Source: Paracoccus halophilus
Lineage (GTDB): Bacteria > Pseudomonadota > Alphaproteobacteria > Rhodobacterales > Rhodobacteraceae
Reading direction: 5' to 3'
DNA: 64,000 nucleotides
Assembly: GCF_000763905.1 (NCBI RefSeq)
Contig: NZ_JRKN01000002.1
Location: 1 to 64,000 of the forward strand
Shown: positions 1 through 9,878 of the stretch, piece after piece
Numbering within the stretch: position 1 is the first letter of the stretch
Layout of the letters: every line of letters begins with the position of its first letter
Made by a program: the position numbers and the translations under genes
The notes under the pieces: generated by a model
The model's input: only the letters and a program-made list of their open reading frames with translations
What the model was told of the DNA's origin: nothing
Databases searched by the model: none

Positions 1-291
1 AACCTCGCGAGAGCATATGGAAAGAAGTTGATATCGAACTTGAACGCTCGCCTTTCTGGGCAAGCGGGCGGTCCGGCGGGGAGCGGAAGTTTGCTGCAAC
101 GCCGCCAACTCTTATCCGGCATGTTCAACGTTTTCCAAATTGAAGAAGCCGGCAACTTCCAAACAGTCTCGGAGGAGGGTCATGAGCTCATCGCTTACCT
201 GCGCCTCAAGATTTCGCCTGCCGCCCGCTTGCCCAGAAAGGCGAGCGTTCAAGTTCGATATCAACTTCTTTCCATATGCTCTCGCGAGGTT
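1..291. repeat. 71-bp perfect inverted repeat (arms 1-71 and 221-291)
   Basis: Bases 1-71 are the exact reverse complement of 221-291; the pairing ends at 72/220. The 149-bp spacer is not repeated. The right arm lies inside the 3' part of the ATPase gene (about residues 506-529). The left arm begins at base 1, so the repeat may continue outside the window. It could be a real inverted partial duplication or a foldback artefact at a contig end. Confidence 0.9.
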
Positions 292-1806
292 CGCTCCTTC
301 GTTTTCTGGCCAAAGGTCATTCGTGTTGGGGCTACCGCCGTCCTTCCAGAATTTCTGATTTGCTTCTTGGCGCTTTTTTCGGAACTTAGTTCGAAAGTCA
401 TCAGCACTGCGATTTATCTCTTCCTGCACAATCTGCTGCCCCTGCGCTTGGTCAAACTCATATACTTTCGCGACATGGGCTGGAGTACAATGGTATGTTT
501 CGACATCGCAAAGTGGCGGGGAGAAAATCACCATCTCGCGATTTCTATAATCCGTCCCCCAAATATTCACCTCATCGTCTGTCATGAAATCTCTGTCTCG
601 ATGGATAACGATCATCGGATTATTTTGATACAAATCAGCCATAGCCTTGATCGCTATGGAAGACGCGGCATTGCTGATTCCGTTATACGAAATCACCTTA
701 ATTTGTTCCGACAAACCCAAGGCATCAACGCAGTTTTCGAGCGCTTTCTTGCCTTTGTCCTCGGTGCAAACGATGCAGTCTGCACCTTTCGAGTCGAGTT
801 GATCCAGCGCCCCCAGATCCATGAGAACGTTGGCCAGATCTTTGCACTCATCCGATTCGACTTTTCCATCTTTCATCCACACTATCTTGGCAGTAGATGA
901 CGCGGCGGCGACCAAGTGCCGACTGTGTGTGGTCACGACAATGGTTGAGCCATACAATTCCGATAGCTTATCGAAGGTCTTGGCGAGCATTGCTTGGCGA
1001 GATGGGTGAAGGTGGTTGTCTGGTTCATCAACCAACAGGAACTTGGGCTCGAAAAGGCGCACATAGGCAACGATCTGAACGAGCTGGAGGATACCAGTCC
1101 CAGTCAGATCAATTGGAACGCGCTTACCTCCCGCTTGAGAAAACTGCACATCAACGAAGAGGTCTTTTTCTGCGTCATGCTTGATTTCTATATTGCAGGG
1201 CCCTATGATGTCACTCAGGATTTCTTCAACTTCAACAATCTTACCTGCCTCGCTCAGAATTCTTATAATATTCCGAAAAACAAGATTTGCCTCACCTCCG
1301 GCAGCTTTCAGAAAAACTGATGCGTAGTTCTTGTGTTCTTCTCTGTGGGGGATGCCAGATATTCCAGGGACGAATACTGAAAACATACTTTTTGGGTCGC
1401 AAATTTCCTGTCCAAAACCTGCGTATGTTCCGCCCCTATCCACTCCCACGCTTCCATAATTTCTACCTTTGTAAATCTCAACCCGGTAGCTTGCCACCGT
1501 TTCGTCATTCGCAATTCCTGTAAATTCGATGCGGCCGCGCGAACCACTTGCTTTGTTTTCGTAAGGAGCATGGTGCCCAAGCAAAGTGAACTCAGAAGTT
1601 GGAGAGTATCTCAGCTCAGACTCAGGAAGGACCTGCTCTTTTCGCTCAAGAGATAGCTTTGCACATGACGCCGCCATATGAATAGCCTGCAGCACGCTGC
1701 TTTTTCCCGAATTATTTCCACCCACAAGGTAGTTTACTTTCGATAGATTAATTTCAACTTCGGAAATTCTTTTGAAGTTGGAGATTTTGATCTTTGTTAC
1801 CTGCAA
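112..1806 (-). CDS. OLD-like AAA ATPase with C-terminal TOPRIM/DUF4435-like region
   Basis: The 564-residue protein has an ABC/SMC-type ATPase head. Walker A (GGNNSGKS) is at residues 29-36, Walker B (LLVDEPDNHLHP) at about 257-268, and a switch histidine (TTHS) near 294. After residue 340 the pattern CTEDKGKK, then HRDRD (402-406), then DVE (about 434-436) resembles the acidic residues of TOPRIM or DUF4435 nuclease domains, so an OLD-family DNA or RNA nuclease is inferred. The start is a TTG with AAGGTG a few bases upstream; no ATG is better placed. Base composition is clearly more AT-rich than the rest of the window, pointing to recent acquisition. Such genes are often phage-defence effectors, alone or with a helicase as in Gabija. 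No partner is visible, and downstream sequence lies beyond base 1. The 3' end overlaps an inverted repeat. Confidence 0.75.
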   Translation of the reverse strand: MQVTKIKISNFKRISEVEINLSKVNYLVGGNNSGKSSVLQAIHMAASCAKLSLERKEQVLPESELRYSPTSEFTLLGHHAPYENKASGSRGRIEFTGIANDETVASYRVEIYKGRNYGSVGVDRGGTYAGFGQEICDPKSMFSVFVPGISGIPHREEHKNYASVFLKAAGGEANLVFRNIIRILSEAGKIVEVEEILSDIIGPCNIEIKHDAEKDLFVDVQFSQAGGKRVPIDLTGTGILQLVQIVAYVRLFEPKFLLVDEPDNHLHPSRQAMLAKTFDKLSELYGSTIVVTTHSRHLVAAASSTAKIVWMKDGKVESDECKDLANVLMDLGALDQLDSKGADCIVCTEDKGKKALENCVDALGLSEQIKVISYNGISNAASSIAIKAMADLYQNNPMIVIHRDRDFMTDDEVNIWGTDYRNREMVIFSPPLCDVETYHCTPAHVAKVYEFDQAQGQQIVQEEINRSADDFRTKFRKKRQEANQKFWKDGGSPNTNDLWPENEGANLARAYGKKLISNLNARLSGQAGGRRNLEAQVSDELMTLLRDCLEVAGFFNLENVEHAG

Positions 1807-2033
1807 CGCTGAACACCTTATCCCTTAAGCGCTTGACAGCCAGATTTGCACGCTAAGGAGAAAGCTGCAAGCTTCAGAACCTTTGTGGCGATGGTCGAAA
1901 TTCCGGGCAACAATGATGTGTAGAGTTCAACGGATCAGACAAAGCGTAGCCGACAGGCAAGTTTGTGGTGCTGCGTCGTAGCACGAAGACCATTATGAGA
2001 GTCCGCTTTGGGCCGATCTCTCCCCAAAACCCC
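1807..2033. other. AT-rich intergenic stretch, no recognised gene
   Basis: This gap lies between the 5' end of the OLD-like gene and the carB terminator. It contains a short hairpin (GTGCT...AGCAC around 1968-1984) and no open frame that resembles a known protein. It probably carries the promoter of the OLD-like gene and marks the edge of the AT-rich segment. Confidence 0.4.
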
Positions 2034-2061
2034 AAAAGGCCCCGCAAGCGCGGGGCCTTTT
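2034..2061 (-). terminator. Rho-independent terminator of carB
   Basis: A perfect 12-bp stem (AAAAGGCCCCGC / GCGGGGCCTTTT) with a 4-base loop lies 23 bp beyond the carB stop. The A/T ends give a T-run on both strands, so it can work in both directions and also shields the AT-rich segment. Confidence 0.9.
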
Positions 2062-2084
2062 GTTCTCTCACCTCAACCTTGCCC

Positions 2085-5000
2085 TCAGGCCTGCAGCGAG
2101 CGCACTGCGACCTCGCCCTCTTCGCGCGAGCGGATCGCGGCGACCGCCGCGATACTCCCCGCGGCCGTGGTGAAATAGGGGATCTTGTCGTTCAGCGCGA
2201 CAGCCCTGATCTCGCGCGAATCGGCGATGGCCTGGGCGCCCTCGGTGGTGTTCAGGACCATCACGATCTCGCCGTTCTTCAGCCGGTCGACGACGTTGGG
2301 GCGGCCCTCATAGACCTTGTTGACCAGTTCGGTCTCGACCCCCGCCGCGCGCAGGAATTCGGCCGTGCCGCGGGTGGCGACCAGCGTGAAACCCATGCCG
2401 GTCAGGTCGCGGGCGGCCTGGGCCATGGCATCGGTCTTGTCGGCATCCCGGACCGAGACAAAGACCAGACCCTGCGCCGGCAGCTGCGTGCCCGCGCCCA
2501 TCTGCGCCTTCAGGAAGGCGCGGGGGAAGTTGCGGTCCCAGCCCATCACCTCGCCGGTCGAGCGCATCTCGGGCCCCAGCAGCGTATCGACGCCAGGGAA
2601 GCGGGCAAAGGGCAGCACCGCCTCCTTGACCGAGAACCAGGGCGTGTTCGGATCGGCGAGGGTCAGCGGATCGGCAAAGGGCAGGTCGTCCTCGGGGCCG
2701 ACGCCTTCGGGATAGGGTGCGCGGGCGGGGAAGTTCGACATCGGCTCGCCCGCCATCAGCCGCGCGGCGATGGAGGCAATGGCGCTGTCGGTGGCCTTGG
2801 CGACAAAGGGCACGGTGCGCGAGGCGCGGGGATTGACCTCAAGCACATAGATCGCGCCGTCCTTCAATGCGAACTGCACGTTCATCAGCCCGACCACGTT
2901 CAGCGCCCGGGCCATGGCCTCGGTCTGGCGTTTCAGCTCGGCGATGGTTTCGGCGTCCAGCGTATGAGGCGGTAGCGAACACGCCGAGTCGCCGGAATGG
3001 ACCCCGGCCTCCTCGATATGCTCCATGATGCCGGCGACATGGACCGTCTTGCCGTCGGAAAGCGCGTCCACATCGACCTCGATCGCGCCGGAAAGATAGC
3101 TGTCCAGAAGCACCGGGCTGTCGCCCGAGACCTGCACCGCCTCGCGGATATAGCGGTTGAGCTGGTCCATATCGCGCACGATCTCCATCGCGCGGCCGCC
3201 CAGCACATAGGACGGGCGGATGACCAGCGGGAAACCGATGCGGCCGGCGATTTCAATGGCCTCGGCATCGGAACGGGCGATGCCGTTGACGGGCTGGCGC
3301 AGGTTCAGATCGTTGAGCAGCTTCTGGAAGCGCTCGCGATCCTCGGCCAGGTCGATGGCGTCGGGCGTTGTGCCCAGGATCGGGATGCCCTCGGCCTCAA
3401 GCGCATTGGCCAGTTTCAGCGGCGTCTGGCCGCCGAACTGGACAATGACGCCGTGCAGCGTGTCGTTTTCCTGCTCGACACGCAGAATCTCAAGTACATG
3501 CTCCAGTGTCAGCGGCTCGAAATAGAGCCGATCGCTGGTGTCGTAATCGGTCGAGACCGTTTCCGGGTTGCAGTTGACCATGATGGTTTCGAACCCGGCA
3601 TCGGTCAGCGCGAAACAGGCATGACAGCAGCAATAGTCGAATTCGATCCCCTGCCCGATCCGGTTCGGGCCGCCGCCCAGAATGACCACCTTCTTGCGGT
3701 CGCTGGGACGGGCCTCGTTCTCGACTTCGCCCATGGCGGGGGCTTCATAGGTCGAATACATATAGGGGGTCTGGGCCTCGAACTCGGCGGCGCAGGTGTC
3801 GATACGCTTGAAGACCGGGTGCAGGTCCAGCGCGCGGCGGGCCTGACGGACGGCGGTTTCCTCCTGCCCGGTCAGCGCGGCCAGGCGGGCATCGGTAAAG
3901 CCCATCATCTTCAGCCGGCGCAGCCCCTCGACATCCGAGGGCAGGCCATCGGCGCGGATGCCGGCCTCGGCATCGATAATCTCGCGCATGCGGGCCAGGA
4001 ACCACGGATCGAAACTGGTCGCATGCTGGATTTCGTCATCGCTCAGCCCCTCGCGCATGGCCTGGGCGATCAGGCGCAGCCGGTCGGGGGTCTGGGCGCT
4101 GATCGCCTTGACGATGGCCGCCTTGTCGGGGGCGCCGGGGATCTCGATATCGTCAAGCCCGGTCAGGCCGTTCTCCATGCTGGTCAGGGCCTTTTGCAGC
4201 GATTCGTGGAAGGTTCGGCCAATCGCCATGACCTCGCCCACGGATTTCATCGCCGTGGTCAGTTCGGGCTTCGAGCCCGGGAATTTCTCGAAGGCAAAAC
4301 GCGGGATCTTGGTCACGACATAGTCGATCGAGGGCTCAAAGGATGCCGGCGTGACCTTGGTGATATCGTTGTCCAGCTCGTCCAGCGTATAGCCCACGGC
4401 AAGCTTGGCGGCAATCTTGGCAATCGGGAACCCCGTCGCCTTCGAGGCCAGCGCCGACGAACGGCTGACCCGCGGGTTCATCTCGATCACCACCATGCGG
4501 CCATCGGCCGGGTTGATCGCCCATTGCACGTTCGAGCCGCCGGTTTCCACGCCGATCTCGCGCAGAACAGCGATGCTGCCATTCCGCATCCGCTGATATT
4601 CGCGGTCGGTCAGGGTCAGCGCCGGCGCCACGGTGATCGAATCGCCGGTATGGACGCCCATCGGATCGACGTTTTCGATGGAACAGACGATGATGGCATT
4701 GTCGGCGCGGTCGCGCACCACCTCCATCTCGAATTCCTTCCAGCCCAGCAGGGATTCGTCCACCAGCACCTGCGCCACGGGCGAGGCCTCAAGCCCGGAC
4801 CGCACGATGCGTTCGTAATCGTCGCGGTTATAGGCGACGCCGCCGCCGGTGCCGCCCAGGGTGAATGCGGGGCGGATGATCGCCGGCAGGCCGACCTCTT
4901 CCAGCGCATCCATGGCGATCTGAATGCCGGCGGCGATATCGTATTTCCCGCTCGCAAGCCTGGGCGCGGCGACGATGGTGGCGCGCGGGTTTTCCAGCCC

Positions 5001-5417
5001 GATCCGGTCCATCGCCTCGCGGAACAGCTTGCGGTCCTCGGCCATCTCGATCGCGGCGCGCTGCGCGCCGATCAGCTCGACCCCGTAGCGGTTCAGCACG
5101 CCCGCATCCGCCAGCGCCAGCGCGGTGTTCAGCGCGGTCTGCCCGCCCATCGTGGGAAGCAACGCATCGGGACGTTCCTTGGCAATGATCTTTTCGACGA
5201 TTTCCGGGGTGATCGGCTCGATATAGGTCGCATCGGCCATTTCCGGATCGGTCATGATCGTCGCCGGGTTCGAGTTGACCAGAATGACCCGATAGCCCTC
5301 CTCGCGCAGCGCCTTGCAGGCCTGGGCGCCGGAATAGTCGAATTCGCAGGCCTGCCCGATGACGATGGGACCGGCGCCGATGATCAGGATGGATTTGATA
5401 TCGGTTCTTTTCGGCAT
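2085..5417 (-). CDS. carB: carbamoyl-phosphate synthase large subunit
   Basis: The enzyme makes carbamoyl phosphate from bicarbonate, glutamine-derived ammonia and two ATP, for arginine and pyrimidine synthesis, together with CarA (not in the window). The 1110-residue protein shows the expected internal duplication: two ATP-grasp synthetase halves, the first starting [20 protein letters not shown] and the second near residue 575 with [20 protein letters not shown]-terminal MGS-like allosteric domain follows (about 965-1110). It is slightly longer than the E. coli enzyme, as is usual in alphaproteobacteria. It is a single gene with its own terminator. No frameshift is seen. Confidence 0.98.
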   Translation of the reverse strand: MPKRTDIKSILIIGAGPIVIGQACEFDYSGAQACKALREEGYRVILVNSNPATIMTDPEMADATYIEPITPEIVEKIIAKERPDALLPTMGGQTALNTALALADAGVLNRYGVELIGAQRAAIEMAEDRKLFREAMDRIGLENPRATIVAAPRLASGKYDIAAGIQIAMDALEEVGLPAIIRPAFTLGGTGGGVAYNRDDYERIVRSGLEASPVAQVLVDESLLGWKEFEMEVVRDRADNAIIVCSIENVDPMGVHTGDSITVAPALTLTDREYQRMRNGSIAVLREIGVETGGSNVQWAINPADGRMVVIEMNPRVSRSSALASKATGFPIAKIAAKLAVGYTLDELDNDITKVTPASFEPSIDYVVTKIPRFAFEKFPGSKPELTTAMKSVGEVMAIGRTFHESLQKALTSMENGLTGLDDIEIPGAPDKAAIVKAISAQTPDRLRLIAQAMREGLSDDEIQHATSFDPWFLARMREIIDAEAGIRADGLPSDVEGLRRLKMMGFTDARLAALTGQEETAVRQARRALDLHPVFKRIDTCAAEFEAQTPYMYSTYEAPAMGEVENEARPSDRKKVVILGGGPNRIGQGIEFDYCCCHACFALTDAGFETIMVNCNPETVSTDYDTSDRLYFEPLTLEHVLEILRVEQENDTLHGVIVQFGGQTPLKLANALEAEGIPILGTTPDAIDLAEDRERFQKLLNDLNLRQPVNGIARSDAEAIEIAGRIGFPLVIRPSYVLGGRAMEIVRDMDQLNRYIREAVQVSGDSPVLLDSYLSGAIEVDVDALSDGKTVHVAGIMEHIEEAGVHSGDSACSLPPHTLDAETIAELKRQTEAMARALNVVGLMNVQFALKDGAIYVLEVNPRASRTVPFVAKATDSAIASIAARLMAGEPMSNFPARAPYPEGVGPEDDLPFADPLTLADPNTPWFSVKEAVLPFARFPGVDTLLGPEMRSTGEVMGWDRNFPRAFLKAQMGAGTQLPAQGLVFVSVRDADKTDAMAQAARDLTGMGFTLVATRGTAEFLRAAGVETELVNKVYEGRPNVVDRLKNGEIVMVLNTTEGAQAIADSREIRAVALNDKIPYFTTAAGSIAAVAAIRSREEGEVAVRSLQA

Positions 5418-5590
5418 GACGGTCCCTCGGGCTGGCGGCAGATAAATCGTCCGGGGTTATAGCCATGGCAGGCCCGCGCGCAAGGGTCCGCGGAGCGCGC
5501 GTCCGAATTTTCACGCGCCTCGATGGCCGCGCGGCCCGGCAATGAAAAGCGCCGCGCCGTCAGAGCACGATGAAAGACAGGAACGGAACG

Positions 5591-5619
5591 CCCGTCCTTT
5601 CTTCTTCACCCAAATATCC
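5591..5619 (-). repeat. intergenic repeat element, copy 1
   Basis: On the minus strand this 29-base element begins GGATATTT and contains TGAAGAAGAAAGG. It matches a second copy at 9848-9876 at 25 of 29 positions. It lies 20 bp downstream of the zapA stop, in the same sense as that gene, as copy 2 does behind hisH. I recall similar sequences behind many Rhodobacterales genes, but this was not searched. Confidence 0.7.
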
Positions 5620-5639
5620 AAAGAACCGCGCCACCGGCG

Positions 5640-6002
5640 TCACCCGGGCAGTTGATCCTCGGCCTTTTGCGCCAGCGCCTCGGCGCGCGCCGCCAGTTCG
5701 GCCATGGCCTCGGCCAGGCTTGCCGGCACGACCGGCACCTCGACCCGCTGCGGATTCGACTTCAGCCGCGCCAGCTCCCGCTCCGAGGCCGCCGCGCGAT
5801 CCTCCAGCGCCGTGGTCCGGTCGGCCAGCATCAGCCCTGCCAGCAGCAGCAGCCGCGGCTCTGGCATGCGCCCGGCCTGGGCCAGGATCGCCTGCGCCTC
5901 GGTGTCCAGAAGGGCCGCTGCGCGCTTCAGCAGCCGCTCCTCGCCCTCCTGACAGGTCAGGGTATAGGATTTATGCCCGATATTGAAATCCACCTCGGCC
6001 AT
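5640..6002 (-). CDS. zapA: cell division protein ZapA
   Basis: ZapA binds FtsZ and promotes bundling of protofilaments at the division ring. The 120-residue protein has the typical N-terminus (AEVDFNIGHKSYTLTC), the 'CQEGEE..LLKRAAALLD' globular head and a C-terminal coiled coil. It lies 2 bp after the upstream coiled-coil gene, so the two are probably co-transcribed and may act together in division. The ATG start is well placed. Confidence 0.9.
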   Translation of the reverse strand: MAEVDFNIGHKSYTLTCQEGEERLLKRAAALLDTEAQAILAQAGRMPEPRLLLLAGLMLADRTTALEDRAAASERELARLKSNPQRVEVPVVPASLAEAMAELAARAEALAQKAEDQLPG

Positions 6003-6004
6003 GG

Positions 6005-6550
6005 TCAGCCCCTTTCCTCGTCATCGTCCGGCATGCCGTCGGCCACCCCTTGGCCGGCGGTCTCGCGCGGCGGGGAGGCGGTTTCCGGCTCGACCACCGC
6101 ATCCTCGTCCTTGTCGGCAACGGCTGTCACCGGCGCGGGCGCGGGCGTGCCCAGCATGCGATCCAGCGCGGCGAGAATGTCCTGCATCTGGCCCTCCTCG
6201 GCGGCATGGGCGGCGCGCAGCGATTCGATTTCGGCCTCCAGCGCGCGGCGGGCGGCATCGGCGGGCGCGCCCGTGCCCGCAATCAGCGCACGGTTGGCCT
6301 CGGCCAGCGCCTCGTTCGCGGCGACCAGCCGCGCCGCTTCGCGCCCGGCTTCCTGCAGGCGCTCATGGGTTTCGCCCTGACGCGTCCGCAACTGCGCAAG
6401 CTCATCGGTCAGGCGCCGGTTCTCGTCGCCCGATTGCTGCAACTGCTCCGCAGCAGGGGCGCCGGCCGCCGCCGCACGGTCCAGAAAATGGTCGATCCGG
6501 TCCAGGGCCGCGATCAGCCGCTTTTCGCTGGCGTTCAGGTCATCTCTCAT
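6005..6550 (-). CDS. coiled-coil protein of unknown function, upstream of zapA
   Basis: The protein has 181 residues with no enzymatic motif. Residues about 35-130 are rich in Ala, Glu, Leu and Arg with heptad-like spacing, indicating a long coiled coil. The C-terminal 50 residues are acidic and disordered, ending DDDEERG. The N-terminus (MRDDLNASEKRLIAALDRIDHFLDRA) is typical of hypothetical proteins next to zapA in Rhodobacterales. It overlaps no other gene and sits 2 bp from zapA. A role in division through ZapA or FtsZ is an inference from position only. Confidence 0.75.
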   Translation of the reverse strand: MRDDLNASEKRLIAALDRIDHFLDRAAAAGAPAAEQLQQSGDENRRLTDELAQLRTRQGETHERLQEAGREAARLVAANEALAEANRALIAGTGAPADAARRALEAEIESLRAAHAAEEGQMQDILAALDRMLGTPAPAPVTAVADKDEDAVVEPETASPPRETAGQGVADGMPDDDEERG

Positions 6551-6664
6551 CGGCCAGGATCCTTTCGGGTCGCTTGTCCTTGCGCATCATCCGACAGTTT
6601 TGGCACCTGATCGCGCTCATGACAAGGACGGGCGGGACATCCCGCCCGTCCTGCAAATTTCGCC

Positions 6665-8428
6665 TCAGGCGGCGATCACCTCGCGATGCTCGTCCATCAG
6701 GCCGCGGATGATGGCCCAGACCGCGCCCAGAAGCACGATGGTAAAGGGCAGCCCGGTCGAGACCGCCATCGCCTGCAGCGCCGTCAGCCCGCCGCCCAGC
6801 AGCAGCGCAATGGCGACCATGCCCTCGAAGCTGGCCCAGAAGACCCGCTGCGGCACCGGCGCGTGAACCTTGCCGCCGGCGGCGATGGTGTCGATCACCA
6901 GCGAGCCGGAATCCGACGAGGTGACAAAGAACACGATCACCAGCACGATGCCGACAAAGCTGCTGATCTGGTGCAGCGGCAGTTCCTCGAGCATCTCGAA
7001 CAGCTGCAGCGGCAGCACCGCGCTGGCCGCGTCGCTTGCCCCGCCCAGCAGCTGCGTGATCGCCGTGCCGCCCATCGCCGTCATCCACAAGACCGAAACC
7101 AGCGACGGCACGATCAGCACCGCCATCAGGAATTCGCGCACCGTGCGGCCGCGCGAGACGCGGGCGATGAACATGCCGACAAAGGGCGACCAGCTGATCC
7201 ACCAGGCCCAGTAGAATGCCGTCCAGCCCTGGCGGAAATTGTCGTCGGTGCGTCCGAACGGGTTCGACAGCGGCAACAGGTCGCGCGCATAGACGGCAAG
7301 GTTGCCGAAGAAGCCGGTGATGATCGACCAGGTCGGGCCGGTCAGGATGACGAAGAACAGCAGCACGATGAACAGCACCATGTTCACCTCGGACAGGAAC
7401 TTGACGCCCTTTTCCACCCCGGCGACCACGCTGATCGTCGCCACGCCGGTGATCGCCACGATCAGCACGATCTTGACCGTCATGCCGTCGCCGATCCCGA
7501 ACAGGAAGTTCAGCCCGGCGGTCGCCTGCTCGGCGCCGAAGCCCAGCGAGGTAGCCAGTCCGAAGATGGTGGCAAAGACCGCCAGGATGTCGATGACATG
7601 GCCCGGCCAGCCCCAGACCCTTTCCCCGAAGATCGGGTAAAAGACCGAGCGCATGGTGAGCGGCAGCCCCTTGTTATAGGCAAACAGCGCCAGCGCCAGC
7701 GCCACCACGGCATAGATCGCCCAGGGGTGCAGCCCCCAGTGGAAGATGGTCGCGGCCATGGCCAGGCGCCGCGCGCCCATCTCATCGCCCGGCGCGCCGT
7801 CGAGCGGCGCCCAGTCGGTGCGCAGGCCGTCCTCGCCCATCACCGGGCCGCCCAGGGCGGCCTGGAAATGGCCCAGCGGCTCGGAGACGCCATAGAACAT
7901 CAGCCCGATGCCCATGCCGGCGGCGAACAGCATGGCGAACCAGCCGGTCAGGCTGAAATCCGGCGTCGCCTCGGGCCCGCCGAGCCGCACCTTGCCCAGG
8001 GGCGAGACGACCAGAAACAGACACAGCACGACAAAGACATTGCCGGCGAGCAGGAAGAACCAGTCGAGCCTGCTGGTCAGCCAGCCGCGCATGCCGGTAA
8101 AGAAGGTCTCGACGCCGCTGGGCTGGGCCACGCCGCCCACCGGCGGTACCGCCGTCAGGTATTGCAGGACGATCGTGCCCAGCGTGAAGATCAGGATCGT
8201 CGCCGCGGAAATCGCGAAAACCGGGTTGTGGATATCAAAGGGGATCGGGCCTTCGCCCTGAATATTGTCCTGACCGATCTCATAGGGCGTCTCGATGATC
8301 GCCGTCGGTCCTTCGGGTGGCGGGACGGCCTCGGCGCCGTCCAGCACCTCTTCTTCATGGTCATGCGCGTCCTGCGCGCCGGTTCTTCCGGTTGCGGACG
8401 ATCCGCCGTCCTGGCTTGGCTCACTCAT
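6665..8428 (-). CDS. BCCT family betaine/carnitine/choline transporter
   Basis: This secondary transporter takes up quaternary ammonium compatible solutes, usually with Na+ or H+. The 587-residue protein has a hydrophilic, acidic N-terminal tail of about 70 residues, then about 12 membrane segments. The family signature [18 protein letters not shown] carries the substrate-binding tryptophans. The ATG at 8428 is chosen because AGGAGGG precedes it by 6 bases; the frame stays open for 36 further codons upstream without a good ribosome site. The gene is divergent from hisB, and the 161-bp gap must hold both promoters. The exact substrate cannot be told. Confidence 0.92.
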   Translation of the reverse strand: MSEPSQDGGSSATGRTGAQDAHDHEEEVLDGAEAVPPPEGPTAIIETPYEIGQDNIQGEGPIPFDIHNPVFAISAATILIFTLGTIVLQYLTAVPPVGGVAQPSGVETFFTGMRGWLTSRLDWFFLLAGNVFVVLCLFLVVSPLGKVRLGGPEATPDFSLTGWFAMLFAAGMGIGLMFYGVSEPLGHFQAALGGPVMGEDGLRTDWAPLDGAPGDEMGARRLAMAATIFHWGLHPWAIYAVVALALALFAYNKGLPLTMRSVFYPIFGERVWGWPGHVIDILAVFATIFGLATSLGFGAEQATAGLNFLFGIGDGMTVKIVLIVAITGVATISVVAGVEKGVKFLSEVNMVLFIVLLFFVILTGPTWSIITGFFGNLAVYARDLLPLSNPFGRTDDNFRQGWTAFYWAWWISWSPFVGMFIARVSRGRTVREFLMAVLIVPSLVSVLWMTAMGGTAITQLLGGASDAASAVLPLQLFEMLEELPLHQISSFVGIVLVIVFFVTSSDSGSLVIDTIAAGGKVHAPVPQRVFWASFEGMVAIALLLGGGLTALQAMAVSTGLPFTIVLLGAVWAIIRGLMDEHREVIAA

Positions 8429-8589
8429 GCGCCCTCCTGTTCGGTTATTGCACTCCACTGTCGAGCGGCAGATGCCGCGAAGGCTGCAAGTTATCTGACG
8501 AATCCGCGAATTCCTACCCCCGGGCCGGCTTTTCACCCTTAGGTAGGGGGCCTATAAGGCGGCGAGCCTGGATGAAGGAGAGATGCCAG

Positions 8590-9177
8590 ATGCGTCGCGC
8601 GAAGATCACCCGCCAGACGGCCGAGACCCGGATCGAGGTCGAGCTGAACCTTGACGGCAGCGGGGTCTATGACAACCGCACGGGGGTCGGCTTCTTCGAT
8701 CACATGCTGGACCAGCTGTCGCGCCATTCGCTGATCGACCTGACGCTGCGCGCCGAGGGCGATCTGCATGTCGACGATCACCACACCGTCGAGGATTGCG
8801 GCATCGCCATCGGCCAGGCGCTGGTTCAGGCGCTTGCCGACAAGAAGGGTATCCGCCGTTACGGCGCCTTTCATCTGGCGATGGACGATGCGCTGATCCG
8901 CGCGGCGCTGGATCTGTCGGGCCGGCCGTTTCTGGTCTGGAACGTCGATTTCCCCAGCCCGAAGATCGGAACCTTCGACACCGAACTGGTGCGCGAGTTC
9001 TTTCAGGCGCTGACGACCCATGGCGGCATCACGCTGCATGTGGACCGGCTGCACGGGCTGAACGCGCATCACATCGCCGAGGCCAGCTTCAAGGCCGTCG
9101 CGCGGGCGCTGCGCGAGGCGGTCGAGCCTGATCCGCGCATCGGCGATGCCCTGCCCTCGACCAAGGGGGCGCTTTGA
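8590..9177 (+). CDS. hisB: imidazoleglycerol-phosphate dehydratase
   Basis: This is the sixth step of histidine synthesis, a Mn-dependent dehydration of imidazole glycerol phosphate. The 195-residue protein is the stand-alone bacterial form. It carries both duplicated metal motifs: DHHTVED (H64, H65, E68) and AHHIAE (H160, H161, E164). The start at 8590 has AAGGAGAG 8 bases upstream; an earlier in-frame ATG at 8572 lies before that site. The stop overlaps the hisH start (TGATG), so translation is coupled. Confidence 0.97.
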   Translation: MRRAKITRQTAETRIEVELNLDGSGVYDNRTGVGFFDHMLDQLSRHSLIDLTLRAEGDLHVDDHHTVEDCGIAIGQALVQALADKKGIRRYGAFHLAMDDALIRAALDLSGRPFLVWNVDFPSPKIGTFDTELVREFFQALTTHGGITLHVDRLHGLNAHHIAEASFKAVARALREAVEPDPRIGDALPSTKGAL

Positions 9178-9806
9178 TGCGCGTGGCGCTGGTCGATTAC
9201 GACAGCGGCAACCTGCATTCGGCACAAAAGGCATTCGCGCTTATGGGGCGCGAGCTGGGCGCCGAGGTCATCGTCACCTCGGACCCCGGGGCGGTGCGCG
9301 GCGCGGACCGGATCGTGCTACCGGGCGACGGCGCCTTCCCGGCCTGCCGCGCGGCGCTGGACGCGGTGCCGGGCATGGCCGAGGCGCTCAGCGAGGCGGT
9401 ACTGGACCGCGCCGTGCCCTTCATGGGGATCTGCGTCGGCATGCAGATGCTGGCCGATCTGGGCCATGAATATCGCGAGACGCCGGGGCTTGGCTGGATC
9501 GGCGGCGAGATAAGGGCGATCGCGGCGGCGGGCCTGAAGGTGCCGCATATGGGCTGGAACGATCTGCGCGTCCTGCAGCCGCATCCGCTGCTGGAGGGGA
9601 TCGGGAACGGCGATCACGCCTATTTCGTCCATGGCTGGCAGTTTCGCGTCACCGACCCCGCGCATCTGCTGGCGACGGTCGATTACGGCGGCTCCGTGAC
9701 GGCCGTGGTGGGCCGCGACAATATCGTCGGCACCCAGTTCCATCCCGAGAAATCGCAGGCGGTCGGCCTGCGGATCATCGCGAATTTCCTGCGCTGGCGA
9801 CCGTGA
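9177..9806 (+). CDS. hisH: imidazole glycerol phosphate synthase glutaminase subunit
   Basis: HisH releases ammonia from glutamine and passes it to HisF (encoded at 11572). The 209-residue class I glutamine amidotransferase has the nucleophile C86 in GICVGMQML and the H189/E191 pair in FHPEKS. The ATG at 9177 overlaps the hisB stop; an adjacent in-frame TTG at 9174 is possible but unneeded. It is separated from hisA by a gene on the opposite strand. Confidence 0.97.
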   Translation: MRVALVDYDSGNLHSAQKAFALMGRELGAEVIVTSDPGAVRGADRIVLPGDGAFPACRAALDAVPGMAEALSEAVLDRAVPFMGICVGMQMLADLGHEYRETPGLGWIGGEIRAIAAAGLKVPHMGWNDLRVLQPHPLLEGIGNGDHAYFVHGWQFRVTDPAHLLATVDYGGSVTAVVGRDNIVGTQFHPEKSQAVGLRIIANFLRWRP

Positions 9807-9818
9807 TGACGGGCAGGA

Positions 9819-9839
9819 CCGGGGGCTGTCTGCCCCCGG
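9819..9839 (+). terminator. hairpin behind hisH
   Basis: An 8-bp perfect stem (CCGGGGGC / GCCCCCGG) with a 5-base loop lies 13 bp past the hisH stop, between convergent genes. No clean T-run follows directly, but GATATTTT occurs 12 bases later inside repeat copy 2. It probably acts as terminator or 3'-end stabiliser. Confidence 0.6.
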
Positions 9840-9847
9840 ACCCCCGA

Positions 9848-9876
9848 GGATATTTTCCTGAAGAAGAAAGGCCGGG
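9848..9876 (+). repeat. intergenic repeat element, copy 2
   Basis: The element begins GGATATTT and contains TGAAGAAGAAAGG. It is 25/29 identical to copy 1 (5591-5619 on the minus strand). Here it follows a GC-rich hairpin behind hisH. Confidence 0.7.
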
Positions 9877-9878
9877 CG

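Noticed and set aside
28..900. plus-strand open frame over the OLD-like gene
   Set aside because: It opens only because of the inverted repeat at the left edge; the product past the repeat has no similarity to known proteins and the minus strand encodes a clear ATPase.
112..1806. Naming the OLD-like gene GajA (Gabija)
   Set aside because: Length and domain order fit loosely, but sequence blocks differ and no GajB helicase is visible in the window.
2997..5462. 821-codon open frame opposite carB
   Set aside because: It is a GC-rich antisense shadow of carB: low-complexity, His/Asp/Arg/Gly-rich product with no fold, while carB is fully conserved.
6686..8542. 618-codon open frame opposite the BCCT transporter gene
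   Set aside because: The product is rich in Arg, Gln, His and Asp with no recognisable domain; it mirrors codon bias of the real gene.
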